The notes under the pieces were generated by a model, which saw nothing but the letters and a program-made list of their open reading frames with translations, was not told the DNA's origin and searched no databases. Positions 1-10,000 of a stretch of 64,000 bases of DNA are shown here, piece after piece (the first letter of the stretch is position 1; each line of letters starts with the position of its first letter). Source of the stretch: Cladorrhinum sp. PSN259. Lineage: Eukaryota; Ascomycota; Sordariomycetes; Sordariales; Podosporaceae. Location: the NCBI GenBank assembly GCA_033725935.1, contig MU867066.1:806001-870000 (forward strand), given 5' to 3'. A program made the position numbers and the translations under genes.

Positions 1-282
1 ACCATGGTCCTCCAGCTTCTTGTACACCTCATCAACCGCCTCGACAGATCTCTCTTCCCAGCCCGACCACCGAGCCCAGTTCCGTCTTCGTCTACCAGTG
101 CATACGGTGGCGCCGGAATGGACATGGTTCTTAGCGAGGCCGACGAGATGCTGCTGCCCGACACGGCGGGCATCCCCAGCATCGCTCAGGCTCTTGTAAG
201 AGCAATGCCGAGCGACCATCTTAAGCTGAGACATACAATACTTCAATTGCAAGCTCGAATGGAGAGGCTAGAGGCATTTTAG
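1..282 (+). CDS. C-terminal fragment of an unidentified protein
   Basis: An open frame runs from the window edge to a TAG at 280-282. It contains an ATG at 4, but the frame is open to the edge, so this is probably the last exon of a gene lying to the left. The 92 visible residues show a hydrophobic start (VLQLLVHLINRL), a Pro/Ser-rich linker, an acidic patch and a C-terminal amphipathic segment (LRHTILQLQARMERLEAF) that could form a short coiled coil. This arrangement resembles the tail of many fungal transcription factors, but no diagnostic motif is visible, so no function is assigned. If it were a Zn2Cys6 regulator it could belong to the polyketide locus starting 3 kb downstream; that is speculation. 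Confidence 0.45.
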   Translation, partial: TMVLQLLVHLINRLDRSLFPARPPSPVPSSSTSAYGGAGMDMVLSEADEMLLPDTAGIPSIAQALVRAMPSDHLKLRHTILQLQARMERLEAF

Positions 283-1743
283 CCATGGTAGATACTCATC
301 CCTCGAGGATCCTGATTTCTTACGGGATTAGATTATATAAACTTACGTCACATCGTTTCAACAATCAGCATTTCCAACATCTGGAGAGCATTCGTTTTTG
401 GAGGACTTTTACTGTTTATTTTTATCATTGATCTCATCATATCTACTTTGGGAGAGCCTTTTCCTGTAAACGACATAGAGTAGATACGGACTTAAACTAC
501 CAGATTCAAATGTGAATAATTACACTATACTCTGACTGTCACGTAATCGCGAATCACGCCTTGTTTTGTCTAGAATATCCGTATCTCTAACCAATCTCTG
601 GCGAACAAGGTTCACGTTTCAAGCAGCGCCCAAATTCTACATTCGGCATACAGCTACAGAGTGCTTGTGCACCAATCAAGGGACTTTGATCGACGGCCCC
701 CCCCCCCCAAGTCCGAAGTTTGAGGAACGATGGGTAAGCATGTGAACAGCCTTACAAGGTAACGGTCCCGCGCCCACCGCTCATTCGCATTACACTACTT
801 TGGCACCCGCGCGCGGCACGCACACGCACACATGCAGAGACACGCATCCACAATTGGATGGCACATATGGATGCACGCACGGACACACACACATTTACAC
901 ACATGGTGTAACCCATACCCGCGCGCGTGGATTGTGCATCACCGAGTTCGTGACTCTCTGAAACGAAGCTGTCGTCCCACACACCCATCCATTACTTGGG
1001 TTCCTACCTGGCTCCCGCACCACCCACTTTTTTTTGTTAAATTTCTTATTTTTACCTTTGCACACAACAACTCAATCTCGGATAACACAACATGTACGAC
1101 TTGTGCGTGGAATCAAGGTTTTAACCTCAGTCACACACACACACACATCAGTACTCGTGCTCACATACATCGTACTACGTCATGATACATGATCTCGCAT
1201 AAAACACTCGGATCCTTCTCGACATTCATTGGATGAAGTTATCACCTTGGTACTGAATGAATAGTATATCGCATGCAAATAATAAAAATTGAATTTTTGT
1301 TGAAAAAAATGACACTATTGAAACATCTTGCGCATGCGAAACCCCGGGTAAATCATTTCCTATTTAGGGTTTATTAAAGAAATGTTGTGGGCGTCGTCGT
1401 CGTGGCGCCTGCGACCGAGGTCGTGCCTTATCAATCGAGCCATGTAAAATAAAGTGTGTATAATTGATCTTATAATTGTTCGGGTTTTATTTTATTTTTT
1501 CCGGTTATTCCCGATAACGCTAGTTAGGACTTGAACAATATTATCAGTTTTCTTCGTTTCGGTTCTGGTTATGGTGCAAGTTACACGGTCACGCACGCAG
1601 GCATGGCATGGCAGTGTTTTGTTCAACCCCGTTGTGCGCGCCCCCTTCGTGCTTGACATTTATTGATGAGTTGGTTAACTTTTGTTCTTACACTACATGT
1701 GAGCCAAGAAAAAAAAAGAAAAAAATCAGGGAAGCCGGCGGTA

Positions 1744-1760
1744 CCCCCCCCCCCCCCCCC
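1744..1760. repeat. poly-C run (17 C)
   Basis: Uninterrupted run of 17 cytosines after GTA. Length may be affected by sequencing error. Confidence 0.9.
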
Positions 1761-2123
1761 ATCACAAACACATCATAAACGTATCACAAACGTATCACAA
1801 AAAACACGTTTCCTAGCAAATGGCAATCATTGAAACATACATACATGCCTTGGAGAAGGAACATATTGAAAAGTATTCGGAGGATTTCTTCGTGTAACTC
1901 CCGAAATATAATAAACTCCTCCCAAAGTTCGTCATGTGCTTCTTCGAGACTTAATAAAGTTACATGCAGTGGAGTGGAGTTTATCGTCATCATCATTCAT
2001 CATTCATCATCATCATTGCTCATTTCTGTTTCCCGTTCCCACAGCCCGACTCGGATTACCAGATACGGCGTAGGCAATGTACAATGCAGGAAGGATTTAA
2101 AACTGAAGCTCTCAGGTTCAACT

Positions 2124-2225
2124 GCGTGTGTGTGCGTGTGTGTGTGTGTGTGTGTGTCTGTGTGTGTCTGTGTGTGTCTGTGTGTTTCTCTGTGTTTCTC
2201 TGTGTTTGGGCTGCATGTTTGGGCT
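2124..2225 (+). repeat. GT/TGTC/TTTCTC microsatellite block
   Basis: A (GT)n tract grades into TGTGTGTC, then TGTTTCTC repeats, and ends in two tandem copies of a TTTGGGCTGCATG unit (about 2205-2231). The stepwise change of unit suggests successive slippage. It generates spurious Val/Cys-rich and Thr/His-rich open frames. Confidence 0.85.
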
Positions 2226-3022
2226 GCATGTTACAAAGCAAGTAAGTAAGCAAGTAAAGTGGCAATTTCACTATGCAGAAGAAATGCAGTACCGGAGGCT
2301 TCAGGTTCTTGTGTGTGATGCATGTTGGGCTAACTTACTTGTACATACATGTGCAAAGAAGCGGCAAAGCAACGAATGCAGATACCGTTTCTGTGCAAGG
2401 TAAAAACAAAATGGGAGGAAGGAAGACTATCTAGGTTCGGACTTTATGGAGAAAACATGGTTCTAATGTCCGGTTTCACAACAGGCTGGAAGCAAGGATA
2501 TAGTGTAGGTGATTGTTTAAAAAAAAAATGGATGCAAGAGATTCGTGACACTTGATTAAATTGTGAAGGGGAAAATGAAAAAAAAAAATTGATATCGGAT
2601 GATTTTATTAAGTTGGGGGCTGAAAAGCTGGGCGTACATACATACTGTTACCTAACCGCCAACAGGCAGAGTAACTAAGATAACAGTCTTGGCTGAGGAT
2701 CGGTTGAGAAGATTATTGTCCGGATGAGGAGAGGAGATTTCTGGGATGGGAGATAGGGAAAGGGGGGAATGCGAATAGAGAAAATGAGGGTATTGAAATG
2801 GGATATATACGGTACGCACTTGGACAATCATATGTGTATCAATCAATCTTGATATGTGCACTATTAATTTTGAAAAAAAAATCTAATCTCAAGAAATGGC
2901 AAGTCATATCAAGATCATCTTCCCACGATGGATATGGACTATTGTTTCAAGTGACGAAGGTTCCAAGTCCCAAGTTAGATTGTTTGATAGCAAATGCTGG
3001 CATGTCACATCAATCCACGTGC

Positions 3023-3219
3023 ATATATGGCGTGATGTAAATCATCCGATAATCCGAGGCAATACTAATTGACGACGACCGACCCAACAGGACTTTCGCT
3101 TGGCCGGGATTGTGACCAACTATTATTTTCCTGCATCCGGTCATCTCGAATGATGGGTCTATAGCGGTGCCTTCTTCTTCTTTCTTTAACAGTGCTGTAA
3201 TAAGATGCACGCCATATAT
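3023..3219. repeat. 12-bp inverted repeat pair
   Basis: ATATATGGCGTG at 3023-3034 is the exact reverse complement of the 12 bases at 3208-3219. The arms are about 170 bp apart in gene-poor DNA just left of the hydrolase. A match of this length can arise by chance in AT-rich sequence, and no target-site duplication was found. Confidence 0.4.
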
Positions 3220-3433
3220 ACCTACATATCCACATAAAACCGGCCTGATAAACTGTGGGTTTCTTTATTATCAACTCAAGCTAATCAGAAGGAAGGGGCT
3301 TTTCTTTTCTTGGTAGTATTGAAATGCTACTAAACTAACTACCATTTATCTAACGTCCTGAATTCTCATAATCAATCTATATGTGTAATCTCTCTCAAAC
3401 TCCCCACTGAATCAAACACCTGTCAAAAAATGT

Positions 3434-4429
3434 CTAAAACTTAAGAGCGCCCTTCAGAAACTCCAGCTGCTTGTTCAAGACCGAATCAACATCCCCAAAA
3501 GCCCAGTCCAAGTGTCCCTTCCCGGGCAACAGATGAAACGTCTTGGGCTCGCCCATCTTGGCAAAGGCAGCCATCTGCTCGACGGCAGGGCACTCGATGT
3601 CGTTCTCGGGAGTGACCATCATGGCGGGAGTCGGAGAAACGTGGCCGATGAGCGTCATGATGTCCCACGAGTAAGAGTTGTAGTAGGTCTGCACCGTCAC
3701 GCGGTTCTCGACGGGGATCTTGAGGCGGGCGAGGGTGGGCATGAAGTCCGGGCCCAGCTTGGGTCCGAGGGGGACGGAGCCGTCTTCGTTGACGTAAGGC
3801 AGGTAGATTGGTTCTGGTGCGATCAATGTCAGCTGACTGGGTTTGAGGATAAAAAATAAGAATAAGAATACGTACCGGCACCCTGAAGGCGACCTGCACG
3901 GTCCTGCATGGCCAGTTCCAGAACGGCCCGTCTCCGCTCGGGGAAACCGTGGAGGTCAATGACTGGTGCGACAGAGATGACTGCGTGCACACGTGGGCTA
4001 GAGGGTAACAGTTGGTTAGCAAGGACTCCTCTCAGCAAGGCAGGCAATTAAAAACACTTACTCAAGAGCGGTGGCTGCGAGGGACATGTTGCCATCGAAG
4101 CACAGACCCCAGAGGGCAATCTTCTCCGGGTCGACCAGCTCGTGCTGGGAGAGGTAGGTCACGGCGTCGTGGAGATCCTCGACCCGCTTGCGGGGGTTCA
4201 TCTCATGTCTGGGCTCGCCATCCGACAAGCCAATGGTGCGGGTGTCAAAGACGAGCGCGGTGATGTCGTGCTTCTGATACCACTGGGCGATATCAGGGAC
4301 GAAGGCCTCCTTGGGCATGTTGAAGCCTGGGGAGACAATGATGCCGGGGCCACGCTTGGAGGCCGGGTAGAGCCAACCGCGAAGGGTGAGGCCATCAAGG
4401 GTCGGGAAGCTGACATCGAGACGAGACAT
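3434..4429 (-). CDS. alpha/beta hydrolase with Cys nucleophile, polyketide-locus type
   Basis: Three exons (4429-4062, 3997-3876, 3813-3434) give 289 residues, starting at ATG 4429. Both introns are GT-AG with CTAAC or CTGAC branch-like sequences and join in frame (ALDPRVHAVISV; QGAEPIYLPY). The protein has an alpha/beta-hydrolase fold: an oxyanion-region strand (IIVSPGFN), a nucleophile elbow GLCFDG with Cys110 where most members have Ser, Asp235 in TPENDIE and His264 in GKGHLDW, so the triad reads Cys-Asp-His. It resembles the DltD-N-like hydrolases and polyketide transferases that sit beside fungal highly reducing synthases and release or transfer the finished chain. It reads in the same direction as the enoyl reductase upstream. 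Release or acyl transfer is inferred from family and neighbours; substrate is unknown. Confidence 0.85.
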
Positions 4430-5207
4430 TCTGATTGTTGTTTGAGAGAGATACTAAAAGAAGCTGGTTCTGTCGGTGATGATTGTGATGAGGGAGAAAG
4501 AAGAGAATGTCAGATGCCCAAAACAAGCATGTATTATAAACTTCATCCTCATCGCTATTTTCCCATATCACTGACATCGAAGATCGGAAACAGCGCTTCA
4601 TTGTCGGTGCCAGGCCAGAGATACGCCGGCCCGGATTGCGGTATGCCGGCCACATCGAGATACCGGACGGATACGGAGGGAGCGCCCCGGTCCGGCAGCG
4701 TACTGCACGCAAGAGCTGTGCAGAGTTAAGGTACTCCCGATGTCGGAAATTTTGGAATTTGTCGGAATTGGCCCACATAAACGGGAATTGGCGGGAATAT
4801 CGGACAACCAAATGCAGATGTTAGTCTGCAGGTTACCAAACCGGCTTGTATATTCCTTCCCGTGCTTATACAACCGAATCTTTTGGATCAAGGTTCACCG
4901 CCAATTTTCCTCTCGTTGGAGGCGCAGCATCGTGGGAATGGCATTGCTAATTACCATACGACTTCTCGGATCTTGAAGGAACCTGTACTACATACTCTCA
5001 CCGAGCGGCGTGAAATGCGACTTTAGTTTGCCAAAGAAGGTGTGGCGTTTCAGCGCCTCTCAACAGCCACTTCCGTTGGTTCGTGTCACAGGACAAAAAT
5101 TGCAGAGCCATAATTTATGGAATTTATCGTCTGTATATTGAAGAGCTACCTATCTGACCCCCACAGTCGTCTACCTCCACCAAAATATGCTGTGTAACTC
5201 CTGCAGT
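4430..5207. promoter_or_regulatory. hydrolase upstream region with CGG/CCG-rich sites
   Basis: This spacer lies between the hydrolase start and the reductase stop. It has dense CGG/CCG triplets, the half-sites of Zn2Cys6 regulators: CGG-N4-CCG at 4639-4648 and CGG at 4664, 4668 and 4674. A direct repeat GGAATTGG occurs at 4764-4771 and 4784-4791, exactly 20 bp apart. Spacings differ between sites, so no single operator is defined. Confidence 0.4.
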
Positions 5208-6360
5208 TCAAGCCCCAACTTCCACAGGCACAACGAGCTTCTTGCCCCTGACGGCCCCGGCACGCAAGTCGGCCAGACCGGGATCAACACTCTCCAAGCC
5301 GCCCTCCCGAATCTCCACAGGGTGGTTCCAGATCTTGCCCTCCTGAAGCCAGCGCTCAGCCAGCCTGAAGAGGCGCCCGGAAAACGCACGGTGCTCGGGA
5401 GTGTAAGGGCGGCCGTAAATACCGTCCAGCAAGCAAGCGTCGCCGAGGAGTGTGTTGGCCATGACCCAGTCAGCGCGCACGTCGCGGCGCGTGTACTTGA
5501 CTGTGTTTGTCGTAGGCTCCAGAGCGACGTATGTGCCGCCTTGAGCGCCAATGGCCTCGTAGCACATCTTCATGGTGGTGGCGTCGGTGACACAATCGAG
5601 CACATATGCAAGGGTGTTGTCGGTGTGCAGACGGATGTCGGCGCCGCAAGTTGGCGAGTGGTAGTCGAAGCAGGCTGTGGCGCCATAGGATTCGCACAGC
5701 GCATTGTTGTTGGGCGAGCAGGTCACGATGGGGTTGAATCCGGCGCTGGAAAATGCAAGAAAGCATGTCAGCATTGTATTAATATCCTGGGAGTGAGGAG
5801 GGGTGTACTAACAGTTTAAGGAGCTGGATCGCCATGGTTCCAGAAGCAGAAGCACCACCGGCTACCAGGACGGTTGTCTTGCCCTCCTCATCATAGCCGT
5901 TCACCTGTGCTGGGTTCACCTGCCCTTCGAGAAGGGGTAGGTTCAGTCCGGGCTCCTGGAACAGGGCCAAGCCAGCGATACCCACGGCCAAGGGGATGGA
6001 AGATGCTGTGTTGAATGGCATCCCCTCAGGAATGTGGCAGCTCAGGTCCTCGACGGCCAACGCATACTCGGCAAAGCCGCCGTGTGTGTTGATGGTGAGG
6101 ATCTTGTCACCGGGACGGAAACGGGTGACTCCTGGGCCGATCGAGACAACGACTCCTGAAAAGTCGCAACCACCAATGTAAGCACCAGGTGCGCTGACTC
6201 CGTACTCGACGATTTTCGCGTCATATGGGTTCAACGACACGGCGTGCACGCGCACGAGCAGTTCACCCTGCTTTGGTGTCGGACGGGGCACGTTGCTGGC
6301 GAGGCGGTAGCCGCCCGCTGGGTTACTAACCATGGCCTTCATGATGCTTGCTGATGCCAT
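5208..6360 (-). CDS. trans-acting enoyl reductase (MDR family, LovC-like)
   Basis: Two exons (6360-5813 and 5745-5208) give 361 residues. The intron starts GTTAGT, contains GCTGAC and joins LLKLAGFNP in frame. It is a medium-chain dehydrogenase/reductase without zinc ligands: an N-terminal GroES-like domain (residues about 10-150) followed by a Rossmann domain with AGGASASG at 167-174 and a cofactor-binding turn TCSPNN. This pattern and the length match the stand-alone enoyl reductases (LovC type) that reduce selected enoyl intermediates on the carrier protein of highly reducing synthases lacking their own reductase. The adjacent synthase lacks a functional ER region, which fits that role. 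It is divergent from the synthase, with a shared 670-bp promoter. Cofactor NADPH is by family; partner choice is inferred from context. Confidence 0.92.
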
Positions 6361-7030
6361 TTTAGCTGTGTTGAATGCAAAGACTTGTAAAAAAAAAAAG
6401 TACGCAGGACTTGCTTGTCGAGGGGACGACGCAGTGATATGTTAAAAAAATGCGATCTCAGGTTCCAGCCTTGACTTCAAAGATGAGAGACCGAACTGCT
6501 GAGGCAAGGTGGATAAGAGAAATGCCACTGATTTTGTCAGAATACAGCTGTTCCTTGCTTCGCCGGGAGTTCAGTTAGGGGTACATCGGCCGGTAGAAGC
6601 AATAGTCGGATCCCGGAAGTCGGTGGTTTTGTGAGTTGAGGCGCAGTCAGTCCGGTCGCTCTACGTTCCCTCCGATATCCCAGTCGTCCGGTTACTTGCC
6701 ACTACTAGTATGCAAGATAGGAATTCCACAGAAGGAGTAACATACGGACACGGCTCTCGGCTCTCCGACCCGATAAGCCGACTTTCTGATAGGAAAATGC
6801 CTGGAAACATGGAAAGTACCATGTAGCCATTGCACCGTGGTATGAAGATGAAGCTGGAAGACGACAAAATACTAAAACACCCCCAAGAACTCACACCTAC
6901 CTAACCTACCTATCCTCAATACTCCAATGTGCTCAGCTGTATTTCAATCCTTGAGGCCCATACAGCTCGAAGCTCATATCTCTTTTACACTTTCTTTATA
7001 AGCTCTGGAAAGCTCTTCTAGTCTCCCAAA
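6361..7030. promoter_or_regulatory. divergent promoter between enoyl reductase and polyketide synthase
   Basis: A 670-bp region between two divergent starts, suggesting co-expression. It carries TCGG-containing sites around 6575-6625, including CGG-N3-CCG at 6607-6615 within TCGGATCCCGGA. This resembles the binding form of Zn2Cys6 regulators. The stretch just before the synthase ATG is CT-rich, as is usual for fungal leaders. Confidence 0.5.
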
Positions 7031-10000
7031 ATGGGCAGTCAAATCAACGAAGCAAACTACGCCGGCGAGCCCATCGCCATCGTGGGCAGCAGCTGCCGCT
7101 TCCCCGGCGATGCCTCCTCCCCCTCCAAACTCTGGGACCTGCTGAAGAACCCTCGGGATGTCGTCTCAGAAATCCCACCCAGCCGGTTCAACACCGCCGG
7201 GCTGTATCACAAGGACAGCCAGCACCATGGAAGCACCAACGTCCGCCACGCGTACCTCTTGAACGAGGACCCACGCGCCTTTGACCGTGACTTCTTTGGC
7301 ATCAGCCCAAAGGAGGCCGAGTCCATGGATCCCCAGCAGCGCATGCTCCTCGAGACGGTTTACGAAGGCATCGAGTCGGCCGGCTACTCAATGCAACAGC
7401 TGCGCGGCTCTCCCACGTCCGTTTTCGTCGGTGTCATGTTTTTGGACTACCAATCCGTGTCGGTCCGCGGCCTGGAAAGCCTGCCACAGTACCATGCGAC
7501 CGGTGTCGCCATGTCCATCTTGGCCAACCGTGTCTCATACTTTTATGACTGGAAGGGGCCTTCGGTGGCTGTGGACACAGCCTGCTCGTCAAGTTTGGTG
7601 GCTCTTCACCATGCTGTGCAGACTCTCCGAAACGGCGAGGCCCAGATGGCTGTCGCTGCTGGCGCCAACTTGATCTTGGGCCCCGAGCCCTTTGTTTCCG
7701 AGTCGAGTGTAAGTCAATCCTAGACAGCCTTGGTTGATCGTGGACACCGCTAATTCTTTTCCAAGCTTAACATGTTGTCTCCAAACGGGCGATCTTACAT
7801 GTGGGACAAGGACGCTGACGGATACACCCGTGGCGAAGGATTCTCAGCAGTCATCCTCAAGACGCTGAGCCAAGCTATTGCAGATGGTGACCACATTGAG
7901 TGCATCATCCGCGAGACCGGTGTCAACCAAGACGGCAGAACTCCAGGCATTACCATGCCGAGCTCTACCGCACAGGCAGCACTCATCAGGTCCACGTATA
8001 CCCGCGCTGGCCTCGACCCCAGGCGGGAAAGCGACCGCCCTCAATACTTTGAAGCCCACGGCACAGGTACCCAGGCAGGTGACCCAAGGGAAGCTGAAGC
8101 TATTTCGAGCGTCTTCTTCCCCAAGGGAGCCAGGAACAACGGCGAGCTCGTTGTGGGCTCCATCAAGACCATCATCGGCCATCTTGAGGGCAGCGCCGGT
8201 CTTGCTGGCGTACTCAAGGCTTCCCTCGCCCTCCAACACGGCCAGATCCCAGCCAACTTGCACTTCAACACGTTGAACCCCAAGATCAAGCCGTTCTACA
8301 CCAACCTCCGAGTTCCAACCGAGACGCAAGCCTGGCCAGCCCTGCCTGCCGGAGTCCCACGTCGCGCTAGTGTTAATAGCTTCGGGTTCGGAGGCACCAA
8401 TGCACATGCGATTCTCGAGAGCTGGGAGGGCTACAACGAAGAGGCCTACAGCAATGGCGCTGGCCTCTTTGTGCTGTCCGCAAACTCTGCGCAGACGTTG
8501 GCCGCCCGGGCAACACAGCTCCGCAAGCATCTGGAGGCGCACCCTGATACAGACTTGGGCCGTTTGTCACGAACCATGTTCAACCGTGCTGACTTCCCTT
8601 TCCGCGCTGCCTTCTCAGCCACCAGTACGCAGCAGCTCGCCGAAAAGCTCGGAGCTGCATCCCTCGGCAAGACTCCTCGCACCGCCGCCTACCCGGAGTC
8701 GCTGCCTCCCCGTATCTTGGGTGTCTTCACAGGACAGGGTGCCCAGTGGGCTACCATGGGCTCGGGCCTCTACGAGTCCTCGGCAGTGTTCCGCAACGCT
8801 TTCAAGCGCATGCAGGACAGTCTTGACAGTCTCCCAGACGAGTCGGAGCGCCCAGGTTGGACATTGATCGGCGAGCTGAGTGCACCTGCTGGTAATTCTC
8901 GTGTTGGTGAAGCTGCCATCTCGCAGCCGCTGTGCACGGCCTTGCAAGTTGGATTGGTTGATGTGCTGCGTGCAGCTGGCGTACAATTCTCTGGTGTTGT
9001 TGGCCACTCCTCTGGCGAGATTGGTGCTGCCTATGCTGCCGGCTATCTCGATGCCCACGACGCCATCCGCATCGCCTACCTCCGTGGCATCCACTCAAAG
9101 CTCGCTCAGGGGTCTGATGGCCGCCGCGGCAAGATGATGGCTGTGGGCATGTCCCTAGACCAGGCCAACGCCTTTTGTGCCGAGTTTTCCGGTGCCATCA
9201 AGGTGGCTGCCAGCAACTCGGCCCGCAGCTGCACTCTTGCAGGTGATGCGTCAGCCATCGACGCTGCCCTTGAGAAGCTCGAGGCCGCGGGCACTTTTGC
9301 TCGTGTTCTACAGGTTGACACGGCATACCACTCCCACCACATGCTGCCCGCTGCCCAGCCCTACTTGAACTCGCTCAAGAAGTGCGGCATCAAAATTCAC
9401 CGGGGCTTGGGAGAGATCTGCCAGTGGTATTCCAGCGTCTGGGGCTCCAATGGACGCAGCCGTTCCTTCACCGACCCGGAAGAGGCTGCTTCTCTTGCAG
9501 GACAGTACTGGGTCGACAACCTGTGCAACACGGTGCTCTTCAGCCAGGCTGTTGCGCGCGCCGTTGGTGAAGGCCACGTCTTTGATCTCGCTCTGGAAGT
9601 TGGACCTCATCCTGCCCTCAAGGGTCCCGCTTCCGAGACCATTACCAACATGACAGCGATTGGCCTTCCCTATTCTGGCGTGCTCAAGCGCGGCCAAGCA
9701 GATTCTGAGGCTTTCGGTGACGCCCTGGCGCTCTTGTGGAAGAGTTTCCCTCTGGCGAGCGGCCGTCAGTTGATTGAGTTTGAGGGTGTGCAGCGAGCTT
9801 TCGCAGCAAGTGAGAAGGGCAACCGCCGGCCAGCCATCCTGAAGGATGTGCCATCGTACCCCTTTGACCACGGCACGGTATACTGGAAGGAATCGCGCGC
9901 ATCTGCCGTGTTCCGCACAAATGGCACGCCGCGTCACCAACTCCTGGGCCACGCGACCCCCTATGGCAGCGGCAAGCGTCGCGAGGTTCACTGGCGCCAA

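Larger units (their letters stand above)
283..3433. other. gene-poor intergenic DNA, low complexity
   Basis: No convincing coding region was found on either strand. The stretch holds C-runs (697-708 and 1744-1760), CA/GT-rich patches (about 820-910, 1130-1150 and 2124-2225), a CAT-rich patch near 1988-2018 and many A or T runs. Short open frames here have repeat-driven composition. It separates the left-edge gene from the polyketide locus. Confidence 0.6.

Noticed and set aside
4142..5819. Plus-strand open frames of 195 and 210 codons opposite the hydrolase and enoyl reductase
   Set aside because: They are antisense to well-supported genes and have no motif.
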